A stretch of DNA of 10,126 nt from Thermatribacter sp964570785 (GCA_964570785.1 CAZMZG010000058.1:1-10126); one strand, 5' to 3'; numbered from the stretch's first letter, positions 1 to 7,038 are shown. The notes: generated by a model not told the origin, from the sequence alone. A program made the numbers and translations.

Positions 1-444
1 AGTCCCCAAATTGAAGGGCTTACCGTTGCCATATCGGACGCGTTCGAGAACTACCACTTCCTCCCCCGGCTCCAAAGAAAGCGCCTGCTGTACCTCTGGT
101 CCTGGCAAAACTTTTTCGAATCGCAGAACTCTTGAAGAGGGCTTTAATCCTCTGCGTTGCATCTCTTCTGTAAAGCTGAGAAGTTCTCTTGCATAGTCCC
201 TGAAAGAAGCTTCCTTAAGGACGATGGCCGTTACCCGCCCCTTTCGCTTGATAACTATCCCTTCTTTCTCAAGTTCCGCCAGAGCCCTCCTCACGGTATG
301 AATGTTAACATGGTACTTTTCAGCAAGTTTACGCTCGGACGGAAGAGTAAGATCGTATAACCCTGCTTCGATCTCTCTTTTCAAGATATTTTTGAGCTGA
401 ACGTAGATGGGAAGTGCGCTGTCTCTTAAAATAAAACTTCTCAC
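1..444 (-). CDS. GntR-family (HutC/UTRA type) transcriptional regulator, 3' part outside window
   Basis: Only the first 148 codons are present; the C-terminal half lies beyond the left edge. Residues about 11-70 form a GntR winged helix-turn-helix: LPIYVQLKNIL leads into LPSERKLAEKYHVNIHTVRRALAELEKEG. From about residue 85 a UTRA effector-binding domain starts (FTEEMQRRGLKPSSRVL, then LEPGEEVVVLERVR). HutC-type regulators bind a small metabolite in UTRA and release DNA. The wing reads RKGRVTAIV and lacks the usual GxGTF turn, a mild oddity. I chose the GTG at 444 because it leaves the usual ten or so residues before the PIYVQ motif and has GAGG nine bases upstream. An in-frame TTG at 453 is possible. 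The gene has its own promoter with an overlapping inverted repeat, so autoregulation is likely. Its targets are unknown; they could include the sugar operon upstream or genes beyond the left edge. Confidence 0.9.
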   Translation of the reverse strand, partial: MRSFILRDSALPIYVQLKNILKREIEAGLYDLTLPSERKLAEKYHVNIHTVRRALAELEKEGIVIKRKGRVTAIVLKEASFRDYARELLSFTEEMQRRGLKPSSRVLRFEKVLPGPEVQQALSLEPGEEVVVLERVRYGNGKPFNLGT

Positions 445-468
445 GTAGAGCAACCTCACTTCCTATTG

Positions 469-499
469 GTTGTATACATCTCTATATATGTATAACAAC
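469..499. promoter_or_regulatory. inverted-repeat operator over the GntR promoter
   Basis: GTTGTATACAT (469-479) is mirrored by ATGTATAACAAC (488-499). The arms are perfect except for one extra A in the right arm, and an AT-rich spacer of eight bases separates them. The left arm contains GTATAC, which fits the GTnTAnAC core known for HutC-subfamily sites. The right arm covers the -10 box and the left arm the start of transcription, so a bound regulator would block initiation. That the adjacent GntR protein binds here is inference. Confidence 0.6.
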
Positions 500-517
500 T
501 TTGGTAAAAACTGTCAA
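489..517 (-). promoter_or_regulatory. sigma70-type promoter of the GntR gene
   Basis: Read on the minus strand, TTGACA (517-512) is followed by exactly 17 bases and then TATACA (494-489). This is a perfect -35 and a near-consensus -10. Transcription should start near 482, giving a leader of about 40 bases before the GTG at 444. Confidence 0.75.
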
Positions 518-660
518 GAAAGAAAAGATAACCACCCAATAAATCCTGAAAAAAGAAATAAAAGAGCTTGTGCAGTAAGTGCAGGAAAGGCCGAGAAAAT
601 CAATCCACGAACTCTGCTCCAGAAACTCGGGTTGCCATTAATCTTTTCTGTCTTATCCAA
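514..660 (-). other. possible small membrane-peptide ORF in the GntR/sugar operon gap (uncertain)
   Basis: The 375-base gap between the GntR start and the sugar-binding-protein stop (445-819) has no convincing gene. The best candidate is a 48-codon frame starting at TTG 660 and ending at 514. Its second half is hydrophobic (ALTAQALLFLFSGFIGWLSFLS, preceded by FWSRVRGLIFSAFP) and could form one membrane helix. No ribosome-binding site precedes the TTG, the frame ends inside the -35 box of the GntR promoter, and T-rich DNA gives hydrophobic translations by chance. It may be a gene remnant or nothing. Confidence 0.2.
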
Positions 661-790
661 AAGGTCAACTTATTTTCTAACAAAGTGCGGAAGGCTTTCT
701 GAACAGAACGCACCAAGCTTGCGGCTATCTTTCAAAATAAAGAGCGAACCTGACTTTAGAAACAGTTTTCTTCCTGGTTTGGTTATGCCA

Positions 791-813
791 ACCCCCGGGG
801 GAACCCCGGGGGT
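791..813 (-). terminator. GC-rich hairpin just downstream of the sugar operon
   Basis: ACCCCCGGGG (791-800) and CCCCGGGGGT (804-813) form a perfect ten-pair stem with a three-base loop, seven bases beyond the stop codon of the sugar-binding-protein gene. Its position at the end of the four-gene unit suggests transcription termination or protection of the mRNA 3' end. On the minus strand the stem is followed by TTGGCATAACC, not a T run, so it is not a canonical intrinsic terminator. Confidence 0.5.
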
Positions 814-819
814 GTATTT

Positions 820-1824
820 TCAGGAAGCAGGTGGAGGAATAACTGGCTCCGGAAGGGGTAGCTGAAGCCAGGCTTCGATATCTTTTTCGTCCGCATCCCA
901 GCGGTAGGCAACTTCCAGGTTGTCCTTGCTAATCAGCTGAGTTGGAGCCCAGTAAAAGTGCCCAGGCTCAATCTCTCCCTTAATGACCCCAAGCAGTATC
1001 CGCAAGGCCATGACTGAGGCGATAGAAGGAGGATTAGCATTGGTAAGCTGCAGCTTTCCTTCCCTGATCAGGTCCAGCCCGTAAGGAGCGCCATTCTGAG
1101 AAACGATTTTCACCTGGTCCAGTTTGCCCAGTCGCTCCAGAGCATTGCAGACTCCCACCGTCATGTCTTCGTTCTGGACAAAGAGTCCTACCAGGTCCGG
1201 ATGAGCGGTGATGATGTTGGTAGCTGCCTCATAGGCTTTCTGCCGGTTCCATTCTGCAGACACCTGAGCCACCACTTTCAAATTGGGATTCTTGGCCAGA
1301 CCCTCTTTGAAGCCTTCACTGTACGCTTCAGCGTCGCCCCGGCCCAGAGTGCCTTCAATAATGGCCACCTCGCCGCTTTCCAGGTTTTCAGCCATCCACT
1401 CTCCCAGAGGTTTCGCAAAAGCCTTGAGGTCAATTTGCATGAACCCGGCAGACTTGGGAAGCAAGTCAGGGTGATATCCATACTGGAAGAAAATAGGAAC
1501 CCCTGCTTTACTGGCAGTATCCACTGCTGCTCTTTCCGAAGAAAGAGATACCGCGTAAATGAGTATCCCATCCACCCCTCGAGCAATGGCGTCCTGAACG
1601 TTGGCCAGCTCCTGAGCGGGATCCAAGTTGGAAGTATAAACAATCATCTTGACTCCCAGCTTTTTCGCCGCTATTTCTGCCGCTCGGGAACCATACTGGT
1701 AGTAGGGCTCCCCCGTGGCACGGATGAAAGCAATCTCCAGGGTTTCCTCATTAGCGTACACCCAACTCCAAACACCCAAAACCAGAAACACAACCAACAC
1801 CAAACTCAGAATACCTCGCTTCAT
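820..1824 (-). CDS. sugar ABC transporter, periplasmic substrate-binding protein
   Basis: This 334-residue protein belongs to the ribose/galactose-type periplasmic binding proteins (Peripla_BP_4 group), which capture a sugar and deliver it to the membrane complex. Residues 1-24 are a Sec signal peptide (MKRG, a hydrophobic core, then WVYA before NEE). There is no lipobox cysteine, so the mature protein should be soluble in a periplasm. The first lobe starts at about 28 (LEIAFIRATGEPYYQ) and includes GVDGILIYAVS, equivalent to the family's DGIII strand. The second lobe contains EGTLGRGDAEAYSEGFKEGL (157-176), W192-N-R and LFVQNEDMTVGV (214-225). The aromatic YYQYG stretch near 41-45 and the R162, W192 and N218-D220 positions are plausible ligand contacts. 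The C-terminus is proline-rich (LPLPEPVIPPPAS). A strong AGGAGG lies eight bases before the ATG. It is the last gene of the operon, 73 bases after the permease, and its good ribosome site fits the excess of binding protein such systems need. The sugar is not predictable. Confidence 0.92.
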   Translation of the reverse strand: MKRGILSLVLVVFLVLGVWSWVYANEETLEIAFIRATGEPYYQYGSRAAEIAAKKLGVKMIVYTSNLDPAQELANVQDAIARGVDGILIYAVSLSSERAAVDTASKAGVPIFFQYGYHPDLLPKSAGFMQIDLKAFAKPLGEWMAENLESGEVAIIEGTLGRGDAEAYSEGFKEGLAKNPNLKVVAQVSAEWNRQKAYEAATNIITAHPDLVGLFVQNEDMTVGVCNALERLGKLDQVKIVSQNGAPYGLDLIREGKLQLTNANPPSIASVMALRILLGVIKGEIEPGHFYWAPTQLISKDNLEVAYRWDADEKDIEAWLQLPLPEPVIPPPAS

Positions 1825-1897
1825 GTTTCTAACCTCCTTTTAAATTATTTCTCTTCAACCGTTTATCCATTCATCTCAGAATCTCTCACCACCTCCC

Positions 1898-2818
1898 TCA
1901 CCGCGAACCCTGAAACATCACTGCCAACACCATAATAGCTCCCAAAACCACGTTCTGGAAATTGGCGCTGACACCCATCAAGTTGATGCTGTTTGACACC
2001 AGCCCCAAAAGCAAAACCCCGAGCAGTGTTCCCCATACACTTCCTCGACCTCCAAAAAGGGGCGTTCCTCCAATGACCACCGCGGCAATAGAGCGCAGTT
2101 CATAACCTGTCCCCATGGTAGGTAGAGCAGAATCCAGAATAGAGCTCAGCATCAACGCAGCAATACCCACAAAAAGGCCGTTCAACCCGTAGAGAAAAAT
2201 CTTCACTCGTCCAACCCTAATTCCTGAAAGCCTGCTGGCTTCCTGGTTACCACCCAGAGCGTAGGCGTATCTCCCCAGAGGAAAATAGCGCAGGAAAATA
2301 TGCACCACCACCAGCAAAATTACAAACAGGACCACCGGCATGGGAACCCGGAGAAAATCCCTTATACCAAGCAGCTCATACAATCCCCCCATGCCGTTGA
2401 TGGGGCTTCCCCGGCTGATGACAATGGCGATACCCTGCAAGAAAGTCATCATTCCCAGGGTGAAAATGAAAGGATGAGCTCGTTCCAGAGAAGCCAAAAA
2501 TCCGTTAAAAAGACCAAAAAGGACAGCTACACTCAGACAGGTGAGAACTCCCAAGGGAAGCGATGCGCTGTTCAGGATCACCAGACCCCCCAGATAAGCA
2601 CTGAGCGAAAGCAAGCTCCCCACCGAAAGGTCCAGGTTCCCGGAAATGAGAAGAATAGTGGCCCCCAAACTGACCACTCCCAGAACGGAAATCTGGAGCA
2701 TAATGTTCAGGAAGTTCTGCACGCTCAGGAAACGGGGGTTAACTATACCCGTAAACACAATTATCGCCACAATTACCAGCAACAACATCTGACGCCCACG
2801 CAGTGCCAGACCTCTCAT
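1898..2818 (-). CDS. sugar ABC transporter permease (RbsC/XylH-like)
   Basis: This 306-residue integral membrane protein is of the BPD_transp_2 family and is the translocation subunit of ribose-type importers, usually working as a homodimer. It is almost entirely hydrophobic with about eight to ten helices. Family hallmarks are ISGNLDLSVGSLL (58-70), where most relatives have GGIDLSVG, the cytoplasmic coupling loop YALGGNQEASRLSGI (186-200), and AAVVIGGTPLFGGRGSVWGTLLG (245-267). The N-terminus (MRGLALRGRQ) is short and positively charged. The ATG at 2818 comes only three bases after the ATPase stop, and its GGGAGG lies within the end of the ATPase gene, so the two are probably translationally coupled. 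No second permease gene is present, consistent with a homodimer. The protein looks intact. Confidence 0.93.
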   Translation of the reverse strand: MRGLALRGRQMLLLVIVAIIVFTGIVNPRFLSVQNFLNIMLQISVLGVVSLGATILLISGNLDLSVGSLLSLSAYLGGLVILNSASLPLGVLTCLSVAVLFGLFNGFLASLERAHPFIFTLGMMTFLQGIAIVISRGSPINGMGGLYELLGIRDFLRVPMPVVLFVILLVVVHIFLRYFPLGRYAYALGGNQEASRLSGIRVGRVKIFLYGLNGLFVGIAALMLSSILDSALPTMGTGYELRSIAAVVIGGTPLFGGRGSVWGTLLGVLLLGLVSNSINLMGVSANFQNVVLGAIMVLAVMFQGSR

Positions 2819-2821
2819 CGT

Positions 2822-4315
2822 TTACCCTCCCAACATGAGACGGAGCAATTCCTGAGAAGTGGTTTGTTCGGGTTTATCAATTTCCTGCACCACCTTCCCC
2901 CGGTGAAAAACCAGAATCCGGTCGGTCACCGTAATGAGTTCATCAAAATCAGAAGAAAAAAGCAGAATACTCTTTCCCAGAGCGCGCGCCTGAAGCAAGA
3001 GATGGTGAACCTCTGCCCGAGCTTCCACATCAATCCCCTGAGTGGGGTCTTCAAGCAACCAGCACCAGGCATCGGAAAACAGGGCCCGGGCAAGGAGCAC
3101 TTTGCGCTGATTTCCCCCGCTCAAAATTCTCGCTTCCGCCTCTTCACTGGGAACGGCGATATTCAGAGCACGGACGTATTCCTGCGCCGCAGCGCGTTCC
3201 TTGCCAGGATGAATAAGTCCTCTCCACAAAACCTTTTTCAGGCGGGAAAGGGTTATATTCTGAGCAAACCCCATGGGAAGCACCAACCCTTCCCGGCGCA
3301 TATCTTCGGGCATAAAAAACATACCCAGCGCAACAGCATCGGCAACGTCGTAGGGGCCAAGAACTTTTCCCCGAAGGGAAACTCTGCCTTCCTTCCACTT
3401 TCGCAAACCCGCCAGGACACGCAGTACCTCTCGACACCCTGAACCCGTAACTCCCAAAAACCCCACAATTTCTCCCTTCCGCAGTTCAAGGGAGACATCC
3501 TGGAAAGTTTTCCCGTCTCCAAGGTTTTCCACCTTGAGCACCACTTCTTGAGGAGGTTTTCTTTCTTCGCTGTGCCGTCGAGCCAGGCGATGTCCAGCCA
3601 TTTTTTCTACCAGAGTATTTTTATCCACTTGGTCACTCTGAAAGGTTCCCACATTCTCCCCGTCCCGGAGCACCGTGACCTTTTGGGCAATGGCCAGTAC
3701 TTCCTCCAGGTGATGAGAAATGTAAAGAATGGCCATGCCCTCTTCCCGCAAGCGGTTAACAAAATCAAAGAAAAACTGGATCTGCTCCTTAGAGAGCGCT
3801 GCCGTGGGCTCATCCAGGAGGATCACCCGGGTTTTGTCTCTCAAAACTTTCAGAATGGCCACTTCCTGCCTTTCGGCAACCGAGAGATCTTCCACCCTTG
3901 CCCGGGGATCCAGAGAAAGACCGAAAAGATCTATAAGGCGGCGAGTCTCGGCAAACATTCTCCCAAAATCCACCCACCCTCCTCTTGCTCGCCACTCCCT
4001 GCCCAGGAAAAGGTTTTCTGCCACGGTGAGAGCGGGAACTAACTGCTGTTCCTGGTAAACGGTGGCAATGCCCAGGTTCCGGGCCTGATAAGGAGTAAGA
4101 AAGGGGAAAGACCTCCCTTCAATGACAATTGTTCCCCCATCAGGACGAAGTGCCCCCGAGATGATCTTCACCAGGGTGGACTTTCCCGCTCCATTCTCTC
4201 CCACCAGGGCATGAACTTCACCGGCGAAGAGAGAAAGAGAAACATCCCGCAGCGCCACCACGCCAGGAAACCTTTTAGTGACTTTCTGAACCGATATAGT
4301 TGGATGGTGCTCCAT
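2822..4315 (-). CDS. sugar ABC transporter ATP-binding protein, two ATPase domains (RbsA/MglA-like)
   Basis: The 497-residue length and two tandem nucleotide-binding domains are typical of the RbsA/MglA/XylG family, which energises pentose or hexose import. Domain 1 has Walker A GENGAGKST (39-47), Q-loop YQEQ (Q88), a shortened signature LSVAERQ (144-150), Walker B VILLDEP (164-170) and H-loop H201. Domain 2 (about 257-497) has a degenerate Walker A without lysine (GFLGVTGSGCRE, 285-296), as usual in this family, and an intact signature LSGGNQRK (398-405). Its Walker B reads WLLEDPTQGIDV (419-430), where relatives have LILDEPTRGIDV, so the Asp-Glu pair is inverted. The ATG at 4315 lies 16 bases after the isomerase stop and has only a weak purine stretch upstream (GAAAG), so expression may depend on translation of the preceding gene. 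It is the second gene of the operon, before the permease. Confidence 0.94.
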   Translation of the reverse strand: MEHHPTISVQKVTKRFPGVVALRDVSLSLFAGEVHALVGENGAGKSTLVKIISGALRPDGGTIVIEGRSFPFLTPYQARNLGIATVYQEQQLVPALTVAENLFLGREWRARGGWVDFGRMFAETRRLIDLFGLSLDPRARVEDLSVAERQEVAILKVLRDKTRVILLDEPTAALSKEQIQFFFDFVNRLREEGMAILYISHHLEEVLAIAQKVTVLRDGENVGTFQSDQVDKNTLVEKMAGHRLARRHSEERKPPQEVVLKVENLGDGKTFQDVSLELRKGEIVGFLGVTGSGCREVLRVLAGLRKWKEGRVSLRGKVLGPYDVADAVALGMFFMPEDMRREGLVLPMGFAQNITLSRLKKVLWRGLIHPGKERAAAQEYVRALNIAVPSEEAEARILSGGNQRKVLLARALFSDAWCWLLEDPTQGIDVEARAEVHHLLLQARALGKSILLFSSDFDELITVTDRILVFHRGKVVQEIDKPEQTTSQELLRLMLGG

Positions 4316-4331
4316 CTTTCAGAAAAAAGGC

Positions 4332-5174
4332 TTACTCTTCTTTGGGAATATGGAGCTTTTCCCGCAAGCTACGAAGATGCTCGAGGCTTTTTCGGGCCTG
4401 CTCCTCTGTTCCGCACTCCACGCTCAAGGCTCCTTTATATCCTGCCTGATGAAGTATGGTAAGGACCTTCTCCCAGTCGATAACTCCCTCTCCACAGGCC
4501 ACGCCCACCGGTGTTCCATACACCTGACCCCGTTCATCCAGCAGAGTTCCACCAATATCCTTGGCATGAACATGGACCACTTTATCAGCCACCATGCGCA
4601 GTGCTTCATAGGGGTCGTGACCACTCAGGTAAGAGTTGCCAGTATCAAAGTTGACCCGCAGGAAAGGAGAATCAACCAGGTTGAGAATGCGCTCCAAAGT
4701 TTGAGGATTGGCAGTAAATTCGTTGTGGGGTTCGATGCCTATAAAAATTCCGTAGCGCTCAGCAGTCTGTAAAATTACCGTCAAGCTGTACTTCATGATC
4801 TGGAAGGCTTCTTCCTCGCTCATCCACTTGGGACGGATACCCTCGTCGGTGTTGACGACCGGTGCCCCGAGCTGGTAAGCAAAACGAATTGCACGTCGCA
4901 AAAAAGGAACTCCCACATCCGGCCTCATCAAGGGGGCGTGGGCGGAAACTCCCGATACCTTCAGCCCGAAAGAAGCAATGAAATCCCGATAGTAAAAAGC
5001 ATCTTCATCCATACTGATGGCGTGATAGTACCCGGCCTCAGAAAAGAGGTCCCGTCCATCGAGAAGCACCGGTTCAAAAGCTTCGTAACCCATCTGGGCG
5101 GCTTTTTCCACTGCGTACTCAAAAGACTTATCCGCATGTCTGACAAATTCCCCGTTAGCACCAATAATCACCAT
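4332..5174 (-). CDS. sugar phosphate isomerase/epimerase-family TIM-barrel protein
   Basis: The protein of about 280 residues belongs to the xylose-isomerase-like/AP endonuclease 2 TIM-barrel superfamily (IolE, IolH, tagatose 3-epimerase and relatives), metal-dependent enzymes acting on sugars, inositol derivatives or keto-sugars. Numbering from the second Met, likely metal and catalytic positions are E148 (FIGIEPHNE), D177 (VNFDTGNSY), H203 (VHVHAKD) and E253 (LSVECG). Their order matches the Glu-Asp-His-Glu set of tagatose 3-epimerase-type enzymes. H79 (SAHAPL) and the GEGVIDWEKVL segment are also family-typical. The start has two adjacent ATGs at 5177 and 5174. The SD GGGAGG (5185-5180) is two bases from the first and five from the second, so I prefer 5174. 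It is the first gene of the operon, and it probably converts the imported sugar or its product. The exact reaction cannot be deduced. Confidence 0.88.
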   Translation of the reverse strand: MVIIGANGEFVRHADKSFEYAVEKAAQMGYEAFEPVLLDGRDLFSEAGYYHAISMDEDAFYYRDFIASFGLKVSGVSAHAPLMRPDVGVPFLRRAIRFAYQLGAPVVNTDEGIRPKWMSEEEAFQIMKYSLTVILQTAERYGIFIGIEPHNEFTANPQTLERILNLVDSPFLRVNFDTGNSYLSGHDPYEALRMVADKVVHVHAKDIGGTLLDERGQVYGTPVGVACGEGVIDWEKVLTILHQAGYKGALSVECGTEEQARKSLEHLRSLREKLHIPKEE

Positions 5175-5177
5175 CAT

Positions 5178-5364
5178 TCCCTCCCTTCATTCATCAAAAA
5201 GATATGCCAAAAAATTAGCCAGTTTCTTTAATGACACCTTACCAAAAATCTTGCAAATAACCTTAACTATGGTACTATTTAAGAACAAAAAGCAGATAAA
5301 AACAATCACTTTTTCGCTGTTTTTGTGGTCAAAAAGGAAACAAAAGCGAGGCGTATTCTGAAAA
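5178..5364. promoter_or_regulatory. divergent control region between the sugar operon and araC-type gene
   Basis: These 187 AT-rich bases separate two genes read away from each other, so they must hold both promoters. On the plus strand TTGCAA (5251-5256), 16 bases and TACTAT (5273-5278) make a plausible araC-type promoter. No equally good pair is seen for the minus-strand operon. Two tandem near-repeats, AAAAAGATATGCC (5196-5208) and AAAAAATTAGCC (5209-5220), are candidate half-sites for an AraC protein, which usually binds direct repeats. ACAAAAAGCAG (5285-5295) can pair with CTGTTTTTGT (5317-5326) except for one bulged G, in the presumed araC leader. All assignments here are by eye. Confidence 0.45.
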
Positions 5365-6195
5365 ATGTATCGGTATGTGGTTATTAATGAACCGCCCTAT
5401 CCTCCCTCCTGGCGGGTTTCACCCCACCAGCATGCTTTTCATGAAATCGGTCTTTTAAAGTCCGGACGGTGCAACATAATCCTGGAAGATACCCAGCATT
5501 TTTTCGACACCCACCAGGTCTTTTTCTTTCCCTCTCAAGTTGCCCATGGTTTTGCCACCGACCGCTCCTTAGGCGCAGAGTTTGTGGTTATCCAGTTCGC
5601 TCATCTTGACCCCCACCTCCTTCAAACCCTCACCAACACCCCACCCATCGGGCATTTCAGGCTTCTGGAACCGGAAGCCATTCTTTTTCTGAACCTCGCT
5701 TACCGTCTTCAGCGAGAAAGCGTGGGAAACCTGCCCTGGAGCCATCTCCAGTGTCAGGCACTACTTGAAGAACTGGTGGTTCTTCTCCTGCGCAGTCATC
5801 AGCGCGGTTCAATTCCTTATCTCAACCTGGAACAGCAAAGGCTAATCGAGCGAGCGCTCTCCATCATGCACGAAAAAAGCCACGAAAACCTCAAAGTTAC
5901 CCAAATTGCCAGAGACCTGGGAGTCTCCCCTCAGCATTTTCGTAACCTTTTCCACCGCTACGTGGGCAAAAGCCCCAAGGCATACCTCACTGCCCTGAAA
6001 CTCCAGCGCAGTACCTGCATGCTGCTTCACGAGGAATATACTGTGGCCGAAATTGCTCTCCGACTGGGTTTTGCCAACGTTCAGCAGTTTTCAAAGGCTT
6101 TTCGCAAGCACATGGGTATGACCCCTGCTGAGTGGCGCCGCGTGCAGCGCATCGCCGCCTTTCAGAGGGAAAGAAGAGTTCCACTTCCTTTATAG
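5365..6195 (+). CDS. AraC-family transcriptional regulator with cupin-type sensor domain
   Basis: The protein has 276 residues, normal for this family. Residues about 15-80 look like the AraC_binding cupin barrel: HQHAFHEIGLLKSGRCNIILED with H21, H23, H26 and E27, then FFFPSQVAHGF. The C-terminal DNA-binding part has two helix-turn-helix units: VTQIARDLGVSPQHFRNLFHRYVGKSP (178-204) and YTVAEIALRLGFANVQQFSKAFRKHMGMTPAEWRR (225-259). The second carries the family pattern of a LGF turn, then FSKAF, then G-TP-WR. Such proteins usually activate adjacent sugar genes when a sugar binds the cupin. Its divergent placement 190 bases from the isomerase-ABC operon makes that operon the obvious target (inference). 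The start at 5365 has only a distant GAGG 13 bases upstream, suggesting low translation, which is common for regulators. Confidence 0.92.
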   Translation: MYRYVVINEPPYPPSWRVSPHQHAFHEIGLLKSGRCNIILEDTQHFFDTHQVFFFPSQVAHGFATDRSLGAEFVVIQFAHLDPHLLQTLTNTPPIGHFRLLEPEAILFLNLAYRLQRESVGNLPWSHLQCQALLEELVVLLLRSHQRGSIPYLNLEQQRLIERALSIMHEKSHENLKVTQIARDLGVSPQHFRNLFHRYVGKSPKAYLTALKLQRSTCMLLHEEYTVAEIALRLGFANVQQFSKAFRKHMGMTPAEWRRVQRIAAFQRERRVPLPL

Positions 6196-6262
6196 CCGGG
6201 GCGGCTCTCGCGAGTCCAACCCGAGAAAACCTTTCCCTGCTTTCCCAAATTCGAAAAGGCCG

Positions 6263-6691
6263 TTACCCACCCCAACCTTGCTCAAGCAAGACCAGCAACC
6301 TGGACAAGACCAGTCCATACAACAAAAAAATGACCAGCGCCAGAACAAGCAAGAAAAGCTGGCTTTTCAAGGGCACTTCCAAAATCATTTTGCCACTTAT
6401 TATCGCAAAAGCAGTGAAACCAGCGTACATTATGAGACCACTCACTACGCCCATGATTAACTTGCTGCCCTTGAGAAAAGCAAGGAAAAGAAAGTAAAGA
6501 GCTCCTCCAACCGCCCCTACGACTAACCCGATCACCATAACCCCCCACAAACCTTTCCAGCTCAGGTTTAAAGGGCTACCAGTTATAAGTGCAACTCCGG
6601 CCGAAACGAATCGCCCAACCAACCCCAACAGCAAAGCACCCGAAATTGCACCTGCAACAATAGATAACACCATTTCGCTCTGTTTTTTCAT
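6263..6691 (-). CDS. small four-helix integral membrane protein of unknown function
   Basis: I do not recognise a family. The 142 residues are dominated by hydrophobic segments at about 8-36, 48-73, 78-99 and 110-137, giving four likely membrane helices with short loops and a few charges (MKKQSE start, GRF, FLKGSK, EVPLKS, SRLL). Small residues are frequent (GAISGALLLGLVG; GLVVGAVGGAL), implying tight helix packing. I chose the ATG at 6691 because GGGAGGTGG sits seven bases upstream. An in-frame TTG at 6724 would add 11 residues but has no comparable ribosome site and would place that SD inside the gene. It is convergent with the AraC gene (67 bases between stops) and divergent from the HD-GYP gene, so it appears monocistronic. 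A possible -10 (TACAAT, 6733-6728) lies about 37 bases upstream, without a clear -35. Confidence 0.7.
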   Translation of the reverse strand: MKKQSEMVLSIVAGAISGALLLGLVGRFVSAGVALITGSPLNLSWKGLWGVMVIGLVVGAVGGALYFLFLAFLKGSKLIMGVVSGLIMYAGFTAFAIISGKMILEVPLKSQLFLLVLALVIFLLYGLVLSRLLVLLEQGWGG

Positions 6692-7038
6692 CCTTTCCAC
6701 CTCCCTTAAAACTCGCAGTTTCAACTTATTGTAGGTGCACCCTCCCTACTCCTGGCTTTTCTTTTGTTTGTGGTCTGCTCTTCTATCACCAAACTGGTGA
6801 TTCAGGAAAGCAGCCCGGAGAACACCCTCTCTCAAAATTCCCCTAACCATCCCCACACCTGGCAATGAGCAACTCACTCAGGAAGCAAAGATTCCTTTTT
6901 CAGGATCCATTTATATTTTTTGAATACCTACTCCAAAACATTCCTTACTTTATCATACCATCAACACTCTCCTCAAAATCCCGAACACCGCACTTGGCCA
7001 GTTTTTTGAAATTCCTGATCAAAAATCAGAAAACAATT
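6692..7038. other. non-coding region between the membrane protein and HD-GYP genes
   Basis: No coding frame here has a ribosome site or protein-like composition. It holds the presumed promoter of the leftward membrane-protein gene and two inverted repeats: ATCACCA-AAC-TGGTGAT (6785-6801, perfect) and TTCCTGAT-CAAAA-ATCAGAAA (7012-7032, one mismatch). The second lies just upstream of the -35 box of the HD-GYP promoter, where an activator or repressor could bind. I see no terminator, RNA gene or mobile-element end. Confidence 0.4.
6785..6801. repeat. short perfect inverted repeat in intergenic DNA
   Basis: ATCACCA (6785-6791) and TGGTGAT (6795-6801) form a seven-pair palindrome around AAC. The size suits a dimeric repressor site, or it is a chance hairpin. 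It lies about 95 bases upstream of the membrane-protein ATG and about 320 upstream of the HD-GYP gene. Confidence 0.35.

Noticed and set aside
470..865. 131-codon plus-strand frame in the left intergenic region
   Set aside because: It starts in the GntR operator, runs through the GC hairpin and ends inside the sugar-binding-protein gene on the other strand; no ribosome site and no protein-like composition.
1825..1897. Separate promoter for the binding-protein gene in the 73-base gap after the permease
   Set aside because: Only a strong ribosome site is visible; no -35/-10 pair at suitable spacing.
1201..1935. 244-codon plus-strand frame opposite the binding protein
   Set aside because: Antisense shadow of the binding-protein gene, with no start signal and no recognisable motif.
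2300..3442. 380-codon plus-strand frame opposite the permease and ATPase
   Set aside because: Antisense shadow of two clear ABC-transporter genes; rich in Gln, His and Ser as expected from the reverse of Leu/Val/Gly codons, with no domain.
6196..6262. CTCGCGAG palindrome between the convergent araC-type and membrane-protein genes as a terminator
   Set aside because: The symmetric core is only eight bases, flanking bases do not pair and no T run follows.
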